Part shown: one piece after another, positions 34,867 through 47,915 of the stretch
Layout of the letters: each line of letters opens with the position of its first letter
How positions within the stretch are numbered: the stretch's first letter is position 1
Assembly: GCA_007126095.1 (NCBI GenBank)
Contig: SLBZ01000031.1
Span: 1 to 64,000, forward strand
Reading direction: 5' to 3'
Source: Aquisalimonas sp.
GTDB taxonomy: Bacteria; Pseudomonadota; Gammaproteobacteria; Nitrococcales; Aquisalimonadaceae
DNA: 64,000 nucleotides
Program-made: the position numbers and the translations under genes
Notes under the pieces: generated by a model
The model's input: the letters and a program-made list of their open reading frames with translations, nothing else
Databases searched by the model: none
Told to the model about the DNA's origin: nothing

Positions 34867-35652
34867 CTACAGACGGAAGAAGCGCCGCGCATTCGCCGTG
34901 GTGGTCTCGCTCACGACATCGACGGATTCCCCGCGATGGTGCGCGACGGCGGCCGCAATGTGCGGGAGAAACGCTGGCTCATTCCGCCCCTTTTCCGGCT
35001 TCGGGCGCAGATCCCTGGGCGCCAGGTAGGGTGCGTCGGTTTCGACCATGAGTCGCTCCGCCGGAATATCACTCACGATCTGCTGCAGCTCCCGCCCGCG
35101 GCGCTCGTCGCACAGCCAGCCGGTGATGCCGATGTGCAGGTCCATGTCCAGGTAATCCCACAGCGCCTGGCGGGTATCGGTGAAACAGTGAACAACGGCA
35201 TCGACGAGGTGGTCGCGGTACTCGGCGAGAATCGCGAGCAGGCGGTCGTGGGCGTCGCGTTGATGGATGAACACCGGCAGCCCCAGTTCGGCCGCCAGTT
35301 CGAGCTGCCGCGCAAACGCTGTCTCCTGAGCGGGGCGGGGCGAGAAGTCGCGGTTGAAATCAAGTCCGGTCTCGCCGATGGCAACTACACCCGGTGAATC
35401 CGCCAGCGCACGCAGGGTGGCGCCGGTTTCCTGGTTGTAGGCCCTTGCGCCGTGAGGGTGAACGCCGGTCGTGGCGTACAGCACGCCGGGGTGGTCGCGG
35501 CTCAGCGCCTCGGCCTTCTCGCTCTCCCGGACGCTCGTGCCGGTGACGATGAGGGTCTCCACGCCCGCCTCACGGGCGCGGGCGATGACGTCGTCCCGAT
35601 CGGCCTTGAAGGCGTCGCTGGTGAGGTTGACGCCGATGTCGATGAGGCTCAT
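34867..35652 (-). CDS. tatD: TatD family metal-dependent DNase
   Basis: A 261-residue TIM-barrel metallohydrolase. E. coli TatD (260 residues) is a 3'-5' exonuclease in oxidative DNA-damage repair. Residues: [12 protein letters not shown] at the N-terminus (typical of TatD rather than YcfH), [36 protein letters not shown] and ETDAPYL supply the metal and catalytic positions. The ATG at 35652 is clear; upstream codons in the open frame are Arg/Cys-rich and non-coding in character. Divergent from the acyl-CoA ligase gene. Confidence 0.92.
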   Translation of the reverse strand: MSLIDIGVNLTSDAFKADRDDVIARAREAGVETLIVTGTSVRESEKAEALSRDHPGVLYATTGVHPHGARAYNQETGATLRALADSPGVVAIGETGLDFNRDFSPRPAQETAFARQLELAAELGLPVFIHQRDAHDRLLAILAEYRDHLVDAVVHCFTDTRQALWDYLDMDLHIGITGWLCDERRGRELQQIVSDIPAERLMVETDAPYLAPRDLRPKPEKGRNEPAFLPHIAAAVAHHRGESVDVVSETTTANARRFFRL

Positions 35653-35725
35653 GAAACAGTCCCTGCGGTGAATTGCGGGCCGCGTATTATGGCGTGGAAC
35701 GGCCGCACTGTCAGGCCGTGACCGT

Positions 35726-35752
35726 TTGGCTCCAACGCAAGACCTGTACAAT
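35726..35752 (+). promoter_or_regulatory. Candidate promoter of the acyl-CoA ligase gene
   Basis: TTGGCT (35726-35731) and TACAAT (35747-35752) are separated by 15 bases, with TG directly before the -10. The ATG lies 55 bases on, preceded by GAGGAG. A stem ACGGCC/GGCCGT at about 35699-35719 lies just upstream. Confidence 0.5.
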
Positions 35753-35807
35753 GGGGTGACGCGCGGTTCACCAGGCGTGATGTTTCGACAACAACCGAGG
35801 AGATGGC

Positions 35808-37376
35808 ATGTCGCAGCAGCCCGATTACGACACCATGGCGATGAACTGGATCGGCGACTGGGCCGGCCGCAGGGCCGCTCTGACGCCGCACCGGACGGCC
35901 ATTCTGGATGCCGACAGCAACACCCGGCTGAGCTACGCGGACGTGAACGCCCGTGCCAACCGTGTCGGCGCCTGGCTGCTGGACGAGGGCGGCCTGAAGC
36001 AGGGTGACCCGATCTGCATCGTGACCCGCAACCGCGTCGAGGCACTGGATCTCTACATGGCCTGCGGCAAGATTGGCACCATTCTCGCGCCGCTCAGCTA
36101 CCGGCTCCGGCCCCGTGAGCTGAATGAATTGCTGGAGCGCATCCAGCCGCGGGCACTGGTCTACGAGGACGTGTTCGACTCTCTGGTGGACGGACTCCAG
36201 TTACCTGACTCCGTCGCGACGCAGGTGCGGATCACCGACGGCGACGACAGCGGATTCCTGCCGCTGCTGGCGCACGCGGAACGGGACATGAACAGACCGC
36301 TGGCTCAGGCCGATCCGTTTCTGTATATCCATACCGGTGGCACCACGGCGACCCCCAAGGTCTGCATCGTGCCGCACCGGCAGATGCTGTGGAACGCCCT
36401 CGACATGATCGTCACCGGCGGCACGCTCATGGAGCAGCGCCAGCTGATCACGTTCCCGCTGTTCCACGTGGGCGGTTGGAACTCGTTGACGCCGGTCTTC
36501 CACGCCGGCGGTTATTCCGTACTGACACGGCAGTTCGACCCGGGGCAGGTGCTGGACGTGATCGAGGGCGAGCGGATCACCAACTTCGGCGGTGTCGAGG
36601 CGATGCTGCGCTTTATTGCCGAGCACCCGCGTTTCCCGGAGGCCGACCTGTCATCGGTCACCGGCATTACCAGTGCCGGCGCGCCCTGTTCTTCTGAGGT
36701 GATGGACCCGTTCTATGCACGCGGCATCCCGGTGGTTCAGGCCTACGGGCTGACCGAGGCCGGTCCGTCCAACTTCATGTATGGCGGCATTGACCAGGAG
36801 CTGGAGACCATCCGTGCGCACAATCGCAGCATCGGCACCAGCATGATCCACTGCGACTTCCGTATCGTCGATCAGGAGTCCGGTGTGCCGGTCCCGACCG
36901 GTGAGGTCGGGGTGCTGCACATGCGCAGCCTGCACAACTTCGGCGGCTACCTGGGTCAGCCGGACCGCACCCGCAAGGCCCTGCTCGACGACGGCTGGGT
37001 GGACAGCGGCGATCTGGCCGTTCAGGACGAAGAGGGCAACGTGCGCATCATGGGCCGGGCCGACAACATGTTCATCAGCGGCGGCGAGAACGTCTCACCG
37101 GAGGAGATCGAGACCGTCCTCCAGGAGCATCCGGCCGTCGCCCAGGTGTGCGTGGTGGCCATGCCGGATCAGCGCTGGGGCCAGGTTCCGGTGGCCGCCG
37201 TCGTCCCTGCCGATGATGCGCCGGACGGGGATCTCGAGCCGGACCTGCGGGCGCATTGCCGCGAGCATCTGGCGGCGTTCAAGGTGCCGTCCCGTTTCGC
37301 GGTGGTGGAGAGTATCCCGGTCACCGGGGCGGGCAAGATCGATCGTAACTCCTTGGGCAGACAACTGGAATCCTGA
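35808..37376 (+). CDS. AMP-dependent acyl-CoA synthetase/ligase
   Basis: A 522-residue ANL-superfamily enzyme that activates a carboxylic acid to acyl-AMP and then acyl-CoA. The phosphate loop reads [10 protein letters not shown], the A5 motif YGLTEAG, the hinge region DSGDLAV, and a C-terminal catalytic Lys is in [21 protein letters not shown] is typical of fatty-acid/short-chain acyl-CoA ligases. No signal or membrane segment. Substrate chain length is not predictable here. thiD begins one base after its stop codon, so they are coupled although functionally unrelated. Confidence 0.9.
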   Translation: MSQQPDYDTMAMNWIGDWAGRRAALTPHRTAILDADSNTRLSYADVNARANRVGAWLLDEGGLKQGDPICIVTRNRVEALDLYMACGKIGTILAPLSYRLRPRELNELLERIQPRALVYEDVFDSLVDGLQLPDSVATQVRITDGDDSGFLPLLAHAERDMNRPLAQADPFLYIHTGGTTATPKVCIVPHRQMLWNALDMIVTGGTLMEQRQLITFPLFHVGGWNSLTPVFHAGGYSVLTRQFDPGQVLDVIEGERITNFGGVEAMLRFIAEHPRFPEADLSSVTGITSAGAPCSSEVMDPFYARGIPVVQAYGLTEAGPSNFMYGGIDQELETIRAHNRSIGTSMIHCDFRIVDQESGVPVPTGEVGVLHMRSLHNFGGYLGQPDRTRKALLDDGWVDSGDLAVQDEEGNVRIMGRADNMFISGGENVSPEEIETVLQEHPAVAQVCVVAMPDQRWGQVPVAAVVPADDAPDGDLEPDLRAHCREHLAAFKVPSRFAVVESIPVTGAGKIDRNSLGRQLES

Positions 37377-37377
37377 C

Positions 37378-38190
37378 ATGGCAACGCAGGCGCACGGGCG
37401 CGTTCTCATTATCGCGGGCTCGGACTCCGGCGGAGGTGCGGGTATACAGGCCGACATCAAGGCGGTGACTGCACTTGGTGGCTACGCCATGACGGCGATT
37501 ACCGCCCTGACGGCCCAAAACACCGAGGGCGTGCACGACGTCCTCCCGGTTCCGGCCGCATTCCTGCGGCGACAGATCGGTGTGGTGGTGGATGATATCG
37601 GTGTGGATGCCATCAAGACCGGCATGCTGCACGACGCAGATACCATCGACTGTGTAGTCCGGTTGATGCAGGAGGCGGGCGCCGGTGTGCCGCTCGTGGT
37701 GGATCCGGTCATGGTCGCCCAGAGTGGCGCCAGCCTGCTCGACCCCGGCGCGGTGGGTGCCATGGTGGAGCGGCTGCTGCCCCATGCCACGCTCCTCACC
37801 CCCAATCTCCCGGAAGCGGAGGCGTTGCTCGGCAGGGCGGTCCCCGGGGAAGCCGGGATGGAGGCGGCCGCCCGTGAGTTACAGGCCATGACCGGCGGCG
37901 CGGTGCTCCTCAAGGGAGGGCACCTGCAGGGAGACGCCTTGCTGGACGTGCTCGTCGGGCCCGATGGGCGCACGCGACGGTTTCACCACGCCCGTATTCA
38001 CACCCGGCACACACACGGCACGGGATGCACGCTTGCATCTGCCATTGCCACCGGCATCGCGCAGGGATTCCCGCTCGACCATGCGGTCGCCAGGGCCCGC
38101 GACTATCTGCTCGAGGCCATCCGCACGGCGCCCGGACTCGGAGCCGGCGACGGCCCGGTGAATCACTGCCACACCGTCCGCAGCAGCTGA
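37378..38190 (+). CDS. thiD: Hydroxymethylpyrimidine (phosphate) kinase
   Basis: A 270-residue ribokinase-fold kinase converting HMP to HMP-P and HMP-PP for thiamin synthesis. Signatures include IIAGSDSGGGAGIQADIKA at the N-terminus, GYAMTAITALTAQNT, VVDPVMVA and the anion hole/catalytic HGTGCTLASAIA with the catalytic Cys region intact. The start ATG is one base after the acyl-CoA ligase stop. ispG is convergent 24 bases downstream. Confidence 0.95.
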   Translation: MATQAHGRVLIIAGSDSGGGAGIQADIKAVTALGGYAMTAITALTAQNTEGVHDVLPVPAAFLRRQIGVVVDDIGVDAIKTGMLHDADTIDCVVRLMQEAGAGVPLVVDPVMVAQSGASLLDPGAVGAMVERLLPHATLLTPNLPEAEALLGRAVPGEAGMEAAARELQAMTGGAVLLKGGHLQGDALLDVLVGPDGRTRRFHHARIHTRHTHGTGCTLASAIATGIAQGFPLDHAVARARDYLLEAIRTAPGLGAGDGPVNHCHTVRSS

Positions 38191-38214
38191 GACCTGACAA
38201 GATTTCCGAGCAGA

Positions 38215-39477
38215 TTAGTAGCCGCCGGATGCGTCTCCGGACGAGTCGTTGGGCTGACCGTATCGGCGCTCCACGTAGCGTTCGATGACCGCCTTGAAGT
38301 CATCCGCCACATGGTCGCCTTTGAGGGTCACCGTTTTCTCGCCGTCTTCGTAGACCGGCGCGACCGGCCGCTCACCGGTGCCCGGCAGGCTGATCCCGAT
38401 ATTGGCGTGCTTGCTCTCGCCGGGGCCATTCACCACACAACCCATGACCGCCAGGCTCATTTCCTCCACGCCGGGATAGTGACGTCGCCACTCCGGCATG
38501 CGTTCACGGACATACGTCTGTATCTCGCCCGCCAGCTCCTGGAAAACGGTGCTGGTGGTGCGGCCACAGCCCGGGCAGGCGGCCACCAAGGGCGTGAACG
38601 CGCGCAGCCCCATGGTCTGCAACAGCTCCTGGGCGACCTGTACCTCCGTCGTACGCGCCTCTCCGGGCTCCGGCGTCAGTGACATGCGAATGGTGTCGCC
38701 AATGCCCTGTTGAAGGAGCACGGCCAGAGCTGCCGAGGAGGCGACGATGCCCTTCGAGCCCATTCCCGCCTCGGTCAGCCCCAGGTGCAGCGGGTATTCG
38801 CATCGCCGGGAAAGGTCCTGGTACACCCCGATCAGGTCCTGTACGCCGCTGAGCTTGCACGAGATGATGATCCGGTCGTGGCCGAGCCCAATTTCCTCCG
38901 CACGTTCCGCACTTTCCAGGGCGGAGACGATCAGCGCCTCCTTCATGACATCGCGGCTGTCCAGGGGGCGGGGCGCTGCGGCATTCTCGTCCATCATGCG
39001 CGCCAGCAGGTCCTGGTCGAGACTGCCCCAGTTGACGCCGATGCGAACCGGCTTGTCGAACCGGCAGGCGGTCTCGATCATCTGCGCGTACTGGGTGTCA
39101 CGGCGGGCGCCCCGGCCGACGTTGCCCGGGTTGATGCGGTACTTGGCCAGAGCCTCGGCACAGGCGGGGTGTCGCTCCAGGAGCTTGTGTCCGTTGAAGT
39201 GGAAGTCCCCCACCAGCGGGACCTCCAGCCCCATTGCCTCGAGCCGGTCGCGGATATGGGGGACGGCGGCCGCGGCTTCCTCGGTATTCACGGTGATACG
39301 GACCAGCTCGGACCCGGCGCGCGCGAGATCCGCCACCTGAATGGCCGTGCCGACCTCGTCGGCGGTATCGGTATTGGTCATCGACTGGATGACCACCGGG
39401 GCTTGACCGCCCACCACGACGTTGCCGATGGACACTGGAACCGTTGTGCGCCGCTTGGGCTGCTGATCTTCAACCAT
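38215..39477 (-). CDS. ispG: 4-Hydroxy-3-methylbut-2-enyl diphosphate synthase IspG
   Basis: A 420-residue Fe-S enzyme of the MEP isoprenoid pathway converting MEcPP to HMBPP. A TIM-barrel N-terminal part starts [17 protein letters not shown]. The [4Fe-4S] ligands are ACPGCGR and [10 protein letters not shown] in the C-terminal domain, with the coordinating Glu also in VNGPGE. It is longer than E. coli IspG (372), with extra sequence in the domain junction and a short Ser/Gly-rich tail. Divergent from the TPR lipoprotein. The usual rodZ/hisS neighbours are absent here. Confidence 0.95.
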   Translation of the reverse strand: MVEDQQPKRRTTVPVSIGNVVVGGQAPVVIQSMTNTDTADEVGTAIQVADLARAGSELVRITVNTEEAAAAVPHIRDRLEAMGLEVPLVGDFHFNGHKLLERHPACAEALAKYRINPGNVGRGARRDTQYAQMIETACRFDKPVRIGVNWGSLDQDLLARMMDENAAAPRPLDSRDVMKEALIVSALESAERAEEIGLGHDRIIISCKLSGVQDLIGVYQDLSRRCEYPLHLGLTEAGMGSKGIVASSAALAVLLQQGIGDTIRMSLTPEPGEARTTEVQVAQELLQTMGLRAFTPLVAACPGCGRTTSTVFQELAGEIQTYVRERMPEWRRHYPGVEEMSLAVMGCVVNGPGESKHANIGISLPGTGERPVAPVYEDGEKTVTLKGDHVADDFKAVIERYVERRYGQPNDSSGDASGGY

Positions 39478-39658
39478 GGACTGCCGACATCAGTTGCTTG
39501 GGGAGGGACGGATTCCGGCGGACAGCCGGGGCCCTGACTGTGGTACCGTGCCCGCGGTGCGGGAGCCGGTGCGCAATTCCGTGACGCGCTCCGTATCCGG
39601 CCCTTCCGGGCCGCGTTAATCTCAGTTCGCAATGATACAGAAGATGCAGGGGTTTGCC

Positions 39659-40150
39659 ATGGACACGACAGTGACACAGCGATGCTGTGCAGGTGTCGCT
39701 GCCATTGTGCTCGGGCTCGTGGCAACGGGTTGTACTATGGTCGGTGACGATCAACGCAGCGAGATCCTGCGCCTGAACCATGAGGCACTCGAGGCGGAGA
39801 TGGAAGGTGATGATGCCGCCGCCCGCAATGCCTATCGTGCGTTGCTGGAGTTGGACCCGGAGCGCCCCCGGGCGTGGTTTCAGCTTGGCAACATTGAGGC
39901 CGGCAAGGGGGAGCTGGATCAGGCTAGTGCGGCGTATCTGGAGGCGCTGGGCCTTGACCCGGATTACCAGGAGGCGCGCTACAACCTTGGTCTGGTGTAT
40001 TTTCGCAAGGGTGCGGAGACTCTGGAAGAAGCCAGGGATGCTATGCCCGAAGACAGCCACAGCCACGCGACGGATATCTATCTGAGCTGTCTGCTGGCGC
40101 GCGTGGTGCGCAACCCCGACATCGAAGTGCCGTGCCCTGATCTGCCCTGA
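39659..40150 (+). CDS. TPR-repeat lipoprotein
   Basis: A 163-residue exported protein. The signal sequence ends ATGC, a plausible lipobox with lipidation at about C25. Two to three TPR-like repeats follow (ALLELDPERPRAWFQLGNIEAGKGELDQASAAY; ALGLDPDYQEARYNLGLVYF). It may scaffold envelope complexes. PilF/NlpI-type roles are possible but not supported by particular residues. The ATG at 39659 has AGGGG seven bases upstream; ATGs at 39632 and 39644 are in frame. TetR gene is convergent. Confidence 0.75.
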   Translation: MDTTVTQRCCAGVAAIVLGLVATGCTMVGDDQRSEILRLNHEALEAEMEGDDAAARNAYRALLELDPERPRAWFQLGNIEAGKGELDQASAAYLEALGLDPDYQEARYNLGLVYFRKGAETLEEARDAMPEDSHSHATDIYLSCLLARVVRNPDIEVPCPDLP

Positions 40151-40198
40151 TCCGATCCGTACGTCGGCCGCACGCGCAGAGCCGCCGGACTCGGCACG

Positions 40199-40831
40199 TC
40201 ACGGCGTGCTGAGGGCCGCCGCGCCGCAGAGCTGGTCATCGGGCATGAGGCCGCCCCGGATGAAGGCGACAGCCGCTTCCATGACGTCGTCGGGCGGCAT
40301 GGTTCCTTCCCACACCGCGTAGCGCAGGCCGAGAAACGATCCCATCCCCATAAGCGCCCAGGCCTGACCGTAGGCGGAGCCGGAGCGAACCTGCCCTTCG
40401 TCCTGTGCGCGCTCCAGGCGCGCCGTGTAGACACGCGCCATCTGCTCGTAGTATTCGCGGTAGATAGACTCGTCGATGAACTGTGACTCCAGCACCACCC
40501 GGTAGAGGTTCTTCTCTTCCATGGCGAAGCGCAGGAACGCTTCCAGGCCAACCCGTTCGATTTCGACCCGGTCAGTAATGCCGTGAGTCGCCCGAGTGAG
40601 AGTATGGCGGAGCTTGCGGTTCATGAACCGCACCAGTTCGCGAAGAATCTCTTCCTTGGAATCGTAGTAGATGTAGAACGTCCCTTGGGCAACACCGGCC
40701 CGGCGCGTGATGCTGCTCACGGACGCTGAATGAAAGCCCTTCTCGCCGAACTCCGATTCCGCGGCGGAGAGGAGTTTCTGGCGTGTCTGCTCGCCTCTGG
40801 CGGTTACGGGCTTTCGGGTTGCTTTGGCCAA
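40199..40831 (-). CDS. TetR/AcrR family transcriptional regulator
   Basis: A 210-residue repressor-type protein. The N-terminal helix-turn-helix spans about residues 15-62, with AAESEFGEKGFHSASVSSITRRAG and the recognition-helix region GTFYIYYDSKEEI. The C-terminal ligand domain is variable. It has a clear promoter with a palindrome between -35 and -10, so autoregulation is likely. Its target beyond itself is unknown; the divergent mazG gene is 220 bases away. Confidence 0.9.
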   Translation of the reverse strand: MAKATRKPVTARGEQTRQKLLSAAESEFGEKGFHSASVSSITRRAGVAQGTFYIYYDSKEEILRELVRFMNRKLRHTLTRATHGITDRVEIERVGLEAFLRFAMEEKNLYRVVLESQFIDESIYREYYEQMARVYTARLERAQDEGQVRSGSAYGQAWALMGMGSFLGLRYAVWEGTMPPDDVMEAAVAFIRGGLMPDDQLCGAAALSTP

Positions 40832-40890
40832 TGCGCTGCATCCTCTGAACAGGGATCGTTCCGTCGACGACCGTCACGTGAACCAGCAGA

Positions 40891-40919
40891 ACCGTATGGA
40901 AGCGCGATCGCGCTGTCAA
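40891..40919 (-). promoter_or_regulatory. TetR gene promoter with embedded operator
   Basis: On the minus strand TTGACA (40914-40919) and TACGGT (40891-40896) are 17 bases apart. The spacer holds the perfect palindrome AGCGCGATCGCGCT (40901-40914), the standard place for a TetR-family operator. Transcription would begin about 50 bases before the start codon. Confidence 0.65.
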
Positions 40920-40932
40920 ACCGCTGCTGTCG

Positions 40933-41003
40933 GTATCGATGATACATGACTCAATCGTCAACTGGCAGGGGCTGCCGTGTAGCCCCGGCCGGACCCCGTC
41001 CGG
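40933..41003. repeat. Inverted repeats between tetR and mazG
   Basis: GTATC/GATAC around GAT lies at 40933-40945. GGGGCT/AGCCCC (40968-40986) and CCGGAC/GTCCGG (40989-41003) form two adjacent hairpins ahead of mazG. They may be a second operator and mRNA leader hairpins; roles are not assigned. Confidence 0.4.
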
Positions 41004-41051
41004 TGGTGTGATACCTTGTAGCGCGTTGACCACGGCACGCGGGGCGACTAC

Positions 41052-41852
41052 GTGAAAGCACTTCAGGATCTGCTGGCATTGATGGCAACGTTGCGGGACC
41101 CGGAGCGTGGCTGCCCGTGGGATCTGCAGCAGGATTTCCATTCCATCGCGCCTTACACGCTCGAGGAGGCGTACGAGGTGGCGGATGCCATCCACCGGCA
41201 GGCGCCAGACGACCTCCGCGACGAACTTGGCGACCTGCTGTTTCAGGTGGTATTTCACGCCCAGATGGCACGCGAGCAGGGCCTGTTTGATTTCGAGGCT
41301 GTGACCCGCGGTATCCACGACAAGATGGTCCGCCGGCATCCACACGTCTTCGGGGATGCTGTCAGCCGCGGCGGCAGGCCGCCTTCCTGGGAGGCCATGA
41401 AGGAGGCCGAGCGGCGTGAGCGGGGTGACGGTGCCCGGCAGTCGGCCCTGGACGGAGTTCCCGTCACGCTGCCGGGACTGACCCGCGCAGGCAAGATCAC
41501 CCGGCGTGCGGCACGGGTCCATTTCGACTGGCCATCGGCAGACGGGGTGATCGCAAAGGTCCGCGAGGAGCTGGAAGAACTCGAGGAGGCCCGGGCATCC
41601 GGTTCCCGGGAGGCGGTGGAGGACGAGTTCGGTGATCTGCTGTTCGCCTGTGCGAATCTCGGTCGACACCTCGGGGTGGACCCGGAACGGGCGCTCCGCG
41701 GAGCCAATGCGAAGTTCGAGCGCCGGTTCCGGCGCATGGAGCAGCAGCTCGCGGACGAACAGGTGGATCTTGCGGGCAGCGACATGGCCACCAAGGAGGC
41801 GGCCTGGACGCGGGCGAAACAGGCGGAGAAAGGAGAGACGAACAATGGGTAA
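41052..41852 (+). CDS. mazG: Nucleoside triphosphate pyrophosphohydrolase MazG
   Basis: A 266-residue tandem-domain MazG, hydrolysing NTPs/dNTPs to monophosphate and PPi. Each half carries the all-alpha NTP-PPase motif: LEEAYEVADAI...DELGDLLFQVVFHA (N-terminal) and EELEELEEA...EDEFGDLLFACANL (C-terminal). RDPERGCPWD near residue 16 is a family mark. Length matches E. coli MazG (263). GTG start at 41052. Its stop overlaps the start of the next gene by eight bases. Confidence 0.94.
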   Translation: MKALQDLLALMATLRDPERGCPWDLQQDFHSIAPYTLEEAYEVADAIHRQAPDDLRDELGDLLFQVVFHAQMAREQGLFDFEAVTRGIHDKMVRRHPHVFGDAVSRGGRPPSWEAMKEAERRERGDGARQSALDGVPVTLPGLTRAGKITRRAARVHFDWPSADGVIAKVREELEELEEARASGSREAVEDEFGDLLFACANLGRHLGVDPERALRGANAKFERRFRRMEQQLADEQVDLAGSDMATKEAAWTRAKQAEKGETNNG

Positions 41853-42396
41853 CGCGCTGCGAGCGGCGGTGGGGGGAGCACTCATGCTGAGTGCGGCGAC
41901 GCTGTTCGCCTTCGACGAACCTCGCGGGGAGTCCGGCTGGTATGCCGGTGCCGGCGCGCGCGTTCTAAAGCTCGACGGCTGGCAGGAAGGGTACGGTCCG
42001 TCGGTGCTGTTCGGCTGGAAACTCCCCTACCAGCATGCGGACACGCCGCGCTCGACCATCGCCCTGGAGGGCGAGTTCGCCGGGACCACCGAGAGCCTGT
42101 CACGGCGCAGCGGGGACGGGCGTGAGGAGGCTGACGTGGTGCAGGCGGGTGCCTATCTCGCGCTCAATACGTTCTTGGGCGAACGGTTCTTTCACCGTGT
42201 ACGTCTGGGCGTGGTCGCCCGGGAGCTCGATCGACCCGACAGCACGCGGCTGCAGGGACGGCTTGCGTTCGGTCTCGGTGCGGGCGTTCGCCTGGGGGAC
42301 AGTCTGGACCTGCTCGTGGACGCCCAGACGCAGTACTGGAGCTGGCCCGACAATCTCCTGCACGAAGCAGGCGTCACGGCCCGCTGGCACTTCTGA
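41845..42396 (+). CDS. Small outer-membrane beta-barrel protein, unknown function
   Basis: A 183-residue exported protein. The signal peptide is about 1-23, and the body shows alternating hydrophobic strands (GWYAGAGARVL, RVRLGVVARELD, GRLAFGLGAGVRLGDSLDLLVDAQTQYWSW). The last residue is Phe after ARWHF, typical of OM barrel insertion. Eight strands would fit. The ATG at 41845 has AAGGAGA ten bases upstream and overlaps the mazG end. No known family recognised; it resembles generic OmpW/OprF-size barrels. Confidence 0.75.
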   Translation: MGNALRAAVGGALMLSAATLFAFDEPRGESGWYAGAGARVLKLDGWQEGYGPSVLFGWKLPYQHADTPRSTIALEGEFAGTTESLSRRSGDGREEADVVQAGAYLALNTFLGERFFHRVRLGVVARELDRPDSTRLQGRLAFGLGAGVRLGDSLDLLVDAQTQYWSWPDNLLHEAGVTARWHF

Positions 42397-42415
42397 CTGC
42401 GGAAGGCCCTGAGGC

Positions 42416-43168
42416 TCAGTTATCGACCCGGTCCACCCGCACGATCACGCCGAGCACCGGATGGTCAATGTAGTGCAGCTCCCCGCTGCGCATCCGGCGA
42501 CCGTCCTGCAGCGTCACCACCGGCTCCATGTCCTCGATGAACACGCCGTGGAGGCGGTCCAGTGGCCCGGCCTCGCTGCGCTCCGGGTCGACCCAGCGCA
42601 GGTCAAGGTGGACGTGAAGGTAGCGCTCCCGCGCCACACGCACCCATCCGGACAGCCCTTCGGGTGGACGGGCGGGCAGGGCGGCGCGCTCGGGTTGCTC
42701 GCCGTTGTCGCCGTCGGCGTTCTCTTTCTCGTCATCTTTGCCGTTGGCGCCCGCGGGCAGTTCGTCATCACCCATGCCGGGCATTTCCGTGCCCAGGGGG
42801 AGCGCGATGGCGGCGGCCTCCTGGCGGTCCAGGCCGGGCTGGATCCAGGCGGTATGGACGAGAACGTCGTAATGACCGGACTCCCCGAGCCGCCGGGCAA
42901 CGGCGGATAGCTGCCTGTCGTCGTCGGCCCGGCGGTAGACGTCTGCGCCGGGCGTGTCCACGTCGTTGCGCAGTTCCGCATACCGCTCGTGCACGGCAGG
43001 TGCAGGGCGGGTGGGCCAGCGTTCTTCGTCACCGCCCGACTGCTTGAAAATGATCATTTCCACCCGGTACTGCTCTTCGTCTTCGTCTTCATCCGCAATG
43101 GCGGGAGCGGCGAGCAGCGACCCGAGGAGGGCGAGCAGTAGCACGCGAAACAGCGGCTGGCGCGTCAT
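42416..43168 (-). CDS. CsiV-family envelope protein
   Basis: A 250-residue exported protein (signal peptide about 1-25) that begins its mature part with a strongly acidic run, then YRVEMIIFKQ. This, together with YDVLVHTAWIQPGL, GWVRVARERYLHVHLDL and HGVFIEDMEPVVTLQ, matches the CsiV (PF10972) plan. Vibrio CsiV is a peptidoglycan-binding partner of other envelope proteins. It lies 88 bases downstream of mfd, the same context seen in Pseudomonas and Vibrio relatives. A Glu/Asp/Asn-rich linker interrupts the middle. Confidence 0.75.
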   Translation of the reverse strand: MTRQPLFRVLLLALLGSLLAAPAIADEDEDEEQYRVEMIIFKQSGGDEERWPTRPAPAVHERYAELRNDVDTPGADVYRRADDDRQLSAVARRLGESGHYDVLVHTAWIQPGLDRQEAAAIALPLGTEMPGMGDDELPAGANGKDDEKENADGDNGEQPERAALPARPPEGLSGWVRVARERYLHVHLDLRWVDPERSEAGPLDRLHGVFIEDMEPVVTLQDGRRMRSGELHYIDHPVLGVIVRVDRVDN

Positions 43169-43256
43169 GCGATGGTCTCCAGATGCAGTGATTCCCTGTC
43201 AGGGGCCAGTGTGCCCGTTGCCGCGTCTCGCGGCCAGTGACGGCAGAGGGCGACGC

Positions 43257-46739
<3,483 letters not shown>

Positions 46740-46750
46740 GCGCTGTCGTA

Positions 46751-47872
46751 TCAGTCCGCGGTCAGGTGTCGGGCCGCCAGTTCGCGACGCCGTTCGTAGG
46801 CGTCGCGGGCGATGGCGACGTCTTCCAGAAACAGGTGCATCTCGTCAGGGGTGAGCGCCTGCGGCCCGTCCACCAGGGCGCGTTTCGGGTCCGGATGGAA
46901 GTCCACCAGGATCATGTTGGCGCCAGAGATCACGCCCTGGGCGGTGGCGTGCATCATGTCCATGATCCGGTCCGGACTCGCCGCCCGCGACCCCACCGAA
47001 TGCGACGGGTCGATGCACACCGGCATGCGGGTCAGGCGCTTCACAACGGGGACATGGGCGAAGTCCACAAAGTTCCGGTGCGGGTCGCCCATGTTGGTCT
47101 TCATGCCTCGCAGGCAGAAGATCACCTGGCTGTTGCCCTCGGTCGCCAGGTACTCGGCCGCGTTGAGGGACTCCTCCAGGGTGATGCCGAAGCCTCGCTT
47201 GAGCAGAACCGGGAAGCGCGTCTGCCGGCCCGCGAACTTCAGCAGCTCGAAATTCTGCGTGTTGCGCGTGCCGATCTGCAGCATGACGCCGGTGGGGTTG
47301 CCAACAGACTCCAGCGCCCGCTCGATCTCCTCGATATGCCGGTCGTGGGTAATCTCCATGGCGATGACGCGGATGCCGTACTTGCCGGCGAGTTCGAACA
47401 CGTAGGGCAGGCATCCGGCCCCGTGCCCCTGGAACGAATAGGGGTTGGTGCGCGGCTTGTACGCGCCCATGCGTGCGCAGGTCTGGCCGTGCTGCTGCAG
47501 CACCTGGAACATCCGCTCCACGTTCTGTGGGTTGTCCACGGCGCACAGCCCCGCGAACACGTGCAGGTTGTCCTGGCTGAACTCCACCCCGTTGTAGGTA
47601 AAGGCGGCTTCGCGTTCGTCGTCCCGATGGCGTCCGAGGATGCGGTAGGCGTCCGAAATGCGGATGACCCGCTCAACGGCCGGCAGGCAGCCCATTTCGT
47701 CTTCCTGGAGAGCGGCAGTGTTGCCGATCAGGTAGACCTCGGACAGCACCTGTTCGGCGCCATGAACCCGATGCACGCGGTGCTCGATACCCTCCAGTTC
47801 ATCCAGGTAGGTCATCAGCCGCTGGTAATCGGGGTGGTCGGTGGCGATGTTCGGTTCCAGGATCAGAATCAT
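46751..47872 (-). CDS. 3-Deoxy-7-phosphoheptulonate synthase, class I-beta type
   Basis: A 373-residue DAHP synthase condensing PEP and erythrose 4-phosphate in the first shikimate-pathway step. The N-terminal ~80 residues form a ferredoxin-like regulatory domain (MILILEPNIATDHPDYQRL...IEHRVHRVHG), then the barrel with AGLCAVDNPQNVERM, MGAYKPRTNPYSFQGHG, QIGTRNTQNFELLKF, LKRGFG and DPSHSVG. The domain order resembles Thermotoga/AroA(Q)-Ibeta enzymes more than E. coli AroFGH. The ATG at 47872 gives normal length; 43 bases separate it from aguB upstream. Confidence 0.85.
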   Translation of the reverse strand: MILILEPNIATDHPDYQRLMTYLDELEGIEHRVHRVHGAEQVLSEVYLIGNTAALQEDEMGCLPAVERVIRISDAYRILGRHRDDEREAAFTYNGVEFSQDNLHVFAGLCAVDNPQNVERMFQVLQQHGQTCARMGAYKPRTNPYSFQGHGAGCLPYVFELAGKYGIRVIAMEITHDRHIEEIERALESVGNPTGVMLQIGTRNTQNFELLKFAGRQTRFPVLLKRGFGITLEESLNAAEYLATEGNSQVIFCLRGMKTNMGDPHRNFVDFAHVPVVKRLTRMPVCIDPSHSVGSRAASPDRIMDMMHATAQGVISGANMILVDFHPDPKRALVDGPQALTPDEMHLFLEDVAIARDAYERRRELAARHLTAD

Positions 47873-47915
47873 GGGTGGTGTCCTCAGTCGTTCGCGTCCG
47901 GGGGCGCGTCGAGAC

